64,000 bases of DNA, from positions 62,001 to 126,000 of the forward strand of contig NZ_MDZC01000101.1 in the NCBI RefSeq assembly GCF_001816165.1, given 5' to 3'. A program made the translations under genes and the position numbers. Source of the stretch: Hymenobacter glacialis. Its GTDB lineage: Bacteria > Bacteroidota > Bacteroidia > Cytophagales > Hymenobacteraceae. The notes under the pieces were generated by a model. The model was not told the DNA's origin. It worked only from the letters and a program-made list of their open reading frames with translations, and did no database searches. The stretch's first letter is position 1, and every line of letters starts with the position of its first letter. Below are positions 59,920 to 64,000 of this stretch, piece after piece.

Positions 59920-60957
59920 ATGCGCCAAGGTCTTTTATTGGGGGGGATACTGCTGCTATTGGTGCTGGCGGCGGGCGGCTATGCCGCCTGGCGCCTGCTG
60001 TACCGGCCCAACGTGCGGGCTTTGGCCGAAGGCCCGGCGTACCTCTACATCCGCAGTGGCACCGGCTTCGCGGCCGTGCTCGATTCGCTGCAAAAACACG
60101 AGTTGCTGCTGGAGCCCGGTAGCTTTGCCTGGGTGGCGGCGCAGCAGAAGTACCCGGCGCAGGTGAAAGCCGGGCGGTACCGGCTGGACGCCGGTATGGG
60201 GAATCTTGACCTGGTGCATATGCTGGCGGAAGGCCGGCAGGACACGATGCAATTCGAGCTGAAGCCATTTCACTACCTCGACCGGCTGCCGCGCCAGGTG
60301 AGCCGGCAGCTGGAAACGGACTCCTTTAAGCTGCAACTGCTGCTGGGCAACAACGCCGGCCTGCAGGGCCGCTATCAGCTGGACACCTGCACCATTCGCA
60401 CTATGTTTATTCCCGGCCGCTACCGCTTGCTATGGAATACCGGCGCCGAAGCCTTTCTGGACACCGTGGCCGCCACCCACCGCCGCTTCTGGACCAGCGA
60501 GCGCCGCCGCCGGGCCGATTCGCTCAAGCTCACGCCCGTGCAGGTGAGCGTGCTGGCCAGCATTGTGCAGCGCGAAACTGCCCAGGCCACTGACAAGCCC
60601 CTTATTGCCGCCGTGTACCTCAACCGCCTGCGCAACGGCCAGCCTCTGCAGGCTGACCCCACGCTGCTGTGGCCCCTGCACGGCCTGGGCACCCGCAAGC
60701 GCGTGCTGAACGTGGATAAAAAGGTGGATTCACCCTACAACACCTACCGGCACAAAGGCCTGCCCCCCGGCCCCATTACCACGCCCCTGCCCAGCTCCCT
60801 GAACGCGGTGCTGCGCCCGGCCCACAACAAGAACCTGTTTTTCTGCGCCCGTTCCGACGGCAGCGGGTTCTCGGATTTTGCCGAGACTTACGCCGAGCAC
60901 AAGCGCAACGCCCGCCGCTACCATCGCCGGCTCGACAGCCTTGGGGTGAAGCGGTAG
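59920..60957 (+). CDS. mltG: Endolytic murein transglycosylase MltG
   Basis: 345 residues from ATG 59920 (MRQGLLLGG). One N-terminal membrane anchor, a LysM-like region (YIRSGTGFAAVLDSL), then the YceG/MltG domain with catalytic Glu in SIVQRETA and the motifs AAVYLNRL, QADPTLLW, PYNTYRHKGLPPGPI and FFCARSDGSGFSDFAETYAEH. It cleaves nascent peptidoglycan strands at the membrane and is thought to set glycan chain length. Confidence 0.94.
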   Translation: MRQGLLLGGILLLLVLAAGGYAAWRLLYRPNVRALAEGPAYLYIRSGTGFAAVLDSLQKHELLLEPGSFAWVAAQQKYPAQVKAGRYRLDAGMGNLDLVHMLAEGRQDTMQFELKPFHYLDRLPRQVSRQLETDSFKLQLLLGNNAGLQGRYQLDTCTIRTMFIPGRYRLLWNTGAEAFLDTVAATHRRFWTSERRRRADSLKLTPVQVSVLASIVQRETAQATDKPLIAAVYLNRLRNGQPLQADPTLLWPLHGLGTRKRVLNVDKKVDSPYNTYRHKGLPPGPITTPLPSSLNAVLRPAHNKNLFFCARSDGSGFSDFAETYAEHKRNARRYHRRLDSLGVKR

Positions 60958-61066
60958 GTAGCGCTTAAAGGCGACTTCGGGGGCGCTGGGATTGCGGCTG
61001 CCAAGAACAGTTTATTGCCTGCCGAACCATGCAGGCAGGCTGCTAAGGTGCTAGCGCTGGGCTGCG

Positions 61067-61074
61067 TACTTTTG
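61067..61074 (+). promoter_or_regulatory. -7 element of the FadL-type gene
   Basis: TACTTTTG, exact TAnnTTTG, 29 bases before the ATG at 61104. A preceding GCCTGC/GCAGGC hairpin (61017-61036) may end the mltG transcript. Confidence 0.5.
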
Positions 61075-61103
61075 TTTCCCCAATTTCCCGCAAAAGCGTC
61101 CGT

Positions 61104-62345
61104 ATGCGTCCACTTCTCCTCTTTATAGTACCTGTCTTCTCTGGATTAACGGCTTCGGCCAACGGGTTTGAGACTGGCCCGCAGGGTGCCCGCGTGTTGG
61201 GCCTGGGTGGAGCCAGCACGGCCTACATCAACAGCATTGCAGGCCTGAGTACCAATCCCGGCCTGCTGGGCCAATGGGGGGATTCGCTCACCCGCATCAG
61301 CATCGGCCACCTAAGTCAGTTTCGGCGCTCATCGTTTGTGGGCCAGGACACCTACCGGCGCACCGACCAGGAGCTGACCGTGCAGCCCGGCGGCTACTTT
61401 TACGCCACCCATGGCGTGGGCAAGCGCGTGGCCGTGGGCCTGGCCGTGACCATGCCCTACGGCTATCACACCAAGTGGCCCAATACCTGGGAAGGCCGCT
61501 CGGTTATTCAGGAAAGCCAGCTATCCACCTACTTTGTGCAGCCCACGGTGGGCTTCCGGCTGAATGATAACTTCAGTGCCGGCGTGGGCTTCGTGTACGC
61601 CTACGGCAAGTACAGCCAGCGCCGCGCGCTGGGCCAATACGACGACCCGGCCGCACAGTCGAAGTTTAGCAGCAGCGGCCAGGGCTACGGCGTGAACGTG
61701 GGCCTGTATGGCCGCACCGGCGAGACCCTCGCCTTCGGCATCAGCTACCGCAGCGGCCTGAACCTAAAAATGAACAACGGCAAGCTGACCACCGCCGGCG
61801 TGCCCGAGCGCGACGACTCGCTGTACCCCAGCACGGCCGACTTCAAAACCCAGATTAACCTGCCCAGCACGTTGTCGGTGGGGGTTTCGGACCGCATCAC
61901 CAAGAACCTGCTGCTCACCTTCGACTTCACCCTCAGCGGCTGGAGCTCCTTAGATTCGTTGAAGCTGGATGTGGCAGCCAGTGGCACGGCCCCGGCCCGC
62001 AGCATCAGCACCGCCCGCCGGTATGAGGACGCCCTGGCCTTCCGGGTAGGCGCCGAGTATCAGGCAACCCCCAAGTTAACCGTGCTCGGTGGGTTGCGCT
62101 ACGCCGATACGCCCGTCCGCGACGAGTTCATCAACCCCGAATTTGTGGATACCAACACCCTTGGCGCCTCGGCGGGTGCCGTTTACCAGCTGGGCCGCCT
62201 GGCGCTGGAAGCCGGCTATGCCTTCGACTACGGCCAGCGCCGCACCGCCCGCGCCAATCCCGTTATTGACCGGGTGGCCAACGTGAGCGGCACCTACCGC
62301 ACCGGCACGCACATGGCGTCGGTGGGCGTAGCAGTGGCTTTTTAA
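61104..62345 (+). CDS. FadL/OmpP1-type outer-membrane transporter
   Basis: 413 residues. Signal peptide ending LTASA, then the family N-terminus NGFETGPQGARVLGLGGASTAYI, which forms the hatch. Barrel segments such as VAVGLAVTMPYGYHTKWP and FSAGVGFVYAYGKYS follow, and it ends VGVAVAF. FadL-type proteins pass hydrophobic molecules such as fatty acids through the outer membrane. It is followed 30 bases later by an SGNH hydrolase, a pairing that suggests uptake of a product released from an ester. Confidence 0.88.
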   Translation: MRPLLLFIVPVFSGLTASANGFETGPQGARVLGLGGASTAYINSIAGLSTNPGLLGQWGDSLTRISIGHLSQFRRSSFVGQDTYRRTDQELTVQPGGYFYATHGVGKRVAVGLAVTMPYGYHTKWPNTWEGRSVIQESQLSTYFVQPTVGFRLNDNFSAGVGFVYAYGKYSQRRALGQYDDPAAQSKFSSSGQGYGVNVGLYGRTGETLAFGISYRSGLNLKMNNGKLTTAGVPERDDSLYPSTADFKTQINLPSTLSVGVSDRITKNLLLTFDFTLSGWSSLDSLKLDVAASGTAPARSISTARRYEDALAFRVGAEYQATPKLTVLGGLRYADTPVRDEFINPEFVDTNTLGASAGAVYQLGRLALEAGYAFDYGQRRTARANPVIDRVANVSGTYRTGTHMASVGVAVAF

Positions 62346-62375
62346 CTCAACTCCCTGCTGATTTCGAATTTCGCG

Positions 62376-63794
62376 ATGAATACTTTTTACTTCACTCAGT
62401 TGGGCCGCACAGGCTTGGTAGCCGTAGCTACTGCCGTGCTCAACGCCTGCGCGCCGGGCCAGGATACGCCTACGCCCACCACGAGCGTGGATGTGACCCG
62501 CTACGTGGCGGTGGGCGACAGCTATACGGCCGGAGTGAGCGCCGGGGGCCTCACCCGAGCCAGCCAGGAATATTCCTTTCCCAACCTGCTGGCCCGGCAG
62601 TTTCAGGGGGCTTCGCGCGAGGCCGTTTTTACCCAGCCGCTGTTGGAGGCAGGCACGGGCTCCGGCTTTATTGAGCTAGTGGACTTCCCGGCTACGGGAC
62701 TGCCCAAAACGCGCCGGGTGGCGGGGCAGGCCGTGCGGCGCACCATCATCAATCCCGGCACTTGCGCTGGCCCCGACACCGTACGGGTCCTCACCCGCAA
62801 CAACCCCAGTAGCACCCTGCCCCAGAACCTGGGCATTCCAGGCCTGGCCCTCAGCCAGATTGAAACGGCTGGGTTGGGCAACGAGGGGTCGGCCGTGGCC
62901 AGGGCTCCATTTAACCCCTATTTTGAGCGCCTGCTGCCCCCGGCTACCACCCGCACTTATCTGCAGGCGGTGACCGATGTGGCGGCTTCCGCTACTTTTT
63001 TCACCTACTTCCAGGGGCTCGACGACCTCCTGCCTTACGTGCAAAGCGGCGGCCAGTGCGGCGGCCGCTACGACAGTACCGCTTTCCGAAACCAGGCCCT
63101 GCTGACCATGCGCACCAATGCCCGCAAGGTGCTGGACCGGCTGGCGGCTGGCGGCCGGCCCGGCATTATTGCCAAGCTGCCGGCCCTCACCACGCTGCCC
63201 CTGCTGCGGCTGGGCAACGGCACGGCCCTGCTGGAACGCTTCAGCGCAGCACCCGGCGTGTTCATCACCGTGGGCAACCCCTTCCGGCCGGCGCAGGTGC
63301 GGCCCATTACGAGCCGCGACTACGTGCTGGCGCCCCTGCTCTCCCGGGTGGGCCAGCCCACGGCAGTAGTGGTAGGCGGCGCTACTCTTATGCTCCCCTA
63401 TGGCCTCGACAGCCGCAACCCGCTCCGCGACGCCGATGTGCTCGACGAATCGGAGCTGACCTTCGTTTCCTTCGTGCTCAACGGCTATAATAATGAGCTG
63501 GAGACGCTGGCCCGCGACGTCTACAAAATGCCGGTAATTACCCCCGATGGCAACCAGCGGGCGCTCAACCTGGACGTGGTTCTGTTTGACCAGGTGGCGG
63601 GTCTTATATCGGTGGGCGGCGTGGTGTATTCTCCCGAACTGGTGCGAGGCAATTTTTTCTCGCTTGACTACTACACCCTCACGCCTCGCGGAAACGGGTT
63701 GCTGGCCAATGCCTTCATCACCGCCATCAACAAAGCCTACCGGGCCAACATCCCGGCCGTGGATGTGAACAGCCTGCCCACGGTAGCGCAGTAA
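62376..63794 (+). CDS. SGNH/GDSL-type hydrolase, probable lipoprotein
   Basis: 472 residues. The N-terminus has a signal with Cys in VLNACAPG, so it is probably lipid-anchored. GDSYTAG near residue 47 is the GDSL block I with catalytic Ser. Block III-like Gly/Asn residues occur in GIPGLALSQIE and later blocks are less clear. It is likely an esterase or lipase acting at the cell surface or in the periplasm, in an operon with the FadL-type gene. Confidence 0.75.
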   Translation: MNTFYFTQLGRTGLVAVATAVLNACAPGQDTPTPTTSVDVTRYVAVGDSYTAGVSAGGLTRASQEYSFPNLLARQFQGASREAVFTQPLLEAGTGSGFIELVDFPATGLPKTRRVAGQAVRRTIINPGTCAGPDTVRVLTRNNPSSTLPQNLGIPGLALSQIETAGLGNEGSAVARAPFNPYFERLLPPATTRTYLQAVTDVAASATFFTYFQGLDDLLPYVQSGGQCGGRYDSTAFRNQALLTMRTNARKVLDRLAAGGRPGIIAKLPALTTLPLLRLGNGTALLERFSAAPGVFITVGNPFRPAQVRPITSRDYVLAPLLSRVGQPTAVVVGGATLMLPYGLDSRNPLRDADVLDESELTFVSFVLNGYNNELETLARDVYKMPVITPDGNQRALNLDVVLFDQVAGLISVGGVVYSPELVRGNFFSLDYYTLTPRGNGLLANAFITAINKAYRANIPAVDVNSLPTVAQ

Positions 63795-63806
63795 GCGCAG
63801 CCTGCG

Positions 63807-64000
63807 CTACTGCAGGCGGTAGAGACGCAGGGCCAGCGTGTCGGCAGTGGCGCGCCGGGCGGCCAGTAGCGTGCGCTCGAAACCAAGGCCCATGTATTCG
63901 GAGTGCTCCAGGAATAATAGCGAGCTGTGCAGCTGCGGGGCGGGCCACGCAACCACGGGTGTCTGCTTCTGCAGCGAGTCGAACCGGTGCACGCCGGCCA
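63807..64000 (-). CDS. C-terminal end of a gene cut by the window edge
   Basis: An open frame on the minus strand from the window edge to TAG at 63807-63809 gives at least 63 residues (for example HSSLLFLEHSEYMGLGFERTLL and ending RLYRLQ). It converges with the SGNH gene, 12 bases away, across AGCGCAG-C-CTGCGCT. The family is unknown. Confidence 0.5.
   Translation of the reverse strand, partial: AGVHRFDSLQKQTPVVAWPAPQLHSSLLFLEHSEYMGLGFERTLLAARRATADTLALRLYRLQ

Noticed and set aside
1..64000. tRNA genes, CRISPR arrays, prophage or transposase genes
   Set aside because: Looked for T-loop motifs outside genes, evenly spaced repeats and transposase or integrase motifs; found none. The GGTTCGACC near 21405 is inside the histidine kinase gene.

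Overview
The window looks like a chromosomal segment of a GC-rich member of the Bacteroidota, most likely Hymenobacter or a near relative in the Cytophagales. The reasons are two SusC/SusD outer-membrane pairs, an alternative complex III linked to an aa3-type oxidase, promoters of the Bacteroidota TTG/TAnnTTTG type rather than the E. coli type, a GSCFA protein, and large secreted beta-barrel proteins. I see no rRNA, tRNA, CRISPR array, prophage or insertion sequence. This is core chromosome with scattered small palindromic repeats.

Layout. 0-8 kb: end of a carbon-nitrogen hydrolase (probably the second half of a GNAT-nitrilase fusion), a TonB-C-like secreted protein, a short-chain dehydrogenase, and a SusC/SusD pair whose susD carries a one-base frameshift. 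8-13.5 kb: phenylalanine 4-hydroxylase on the minus strand behind what looks like a complete tyrosine-codon attenuator (leader peptide, overlapping hairpins, intrinsic terminator), then a secreted GH20 hexosaminidase, a polytopic membrane protein and a DnaQ-type exonuclease. 13.6-21.5 kb: a 1270-residue outer-membrane protein of unknown function and a 1311-residue membrane histidine kinase, both on the minus strand. 21.5-22 kb is a gene-free stretch with a minus-strand terminator.

22-39.4 kb is one respiratory block on the minus strand. Transcription starts upstream of actA at a near-consensus promoter and runs actA-B-C-D-E-F (quinol:cytochrome c oxidoreductase), then ctaC and ctaD (oxidase subunits II and I). 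A terminator follows. Next come ctaA and ctaB (heme O/A synthesis), two subunit III-type proteins, subunit IV, a SCO-like protein lacking its copper ligands, a DUF420 protein and a small CxxC membrane protein. Together these encode an electron path from quinol to oxygen plus cofactor assembly. The block is visibly less GC-rich than its flanks.

40-64 kb, mostly plus strand: rpsF-rpsR-rplI, a GSCFA protein with a histone-H1-like tail, a DUF255 thioredoxin-fold protein, priA, a small lipoprotein, a methyltransferase with a lipoprotein signal, queA, small envelope proteins, a second SusC/SusD pair (minus strand), ribonuclease D, mltG, a FadL-type porin with an SGNH hydrolase, and a minus-strand gene cut by the window end.

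The most interesting observations are the candidate tyrosine attenuator of phhA, three palindromic elements that all lie between convergent genes and show paired changes in their arms, the GSCFA/H1-like fusion, the ligand-less SCO protein, and the six-heme ActA next to an oxidase subunit II with no cytochrome domain.
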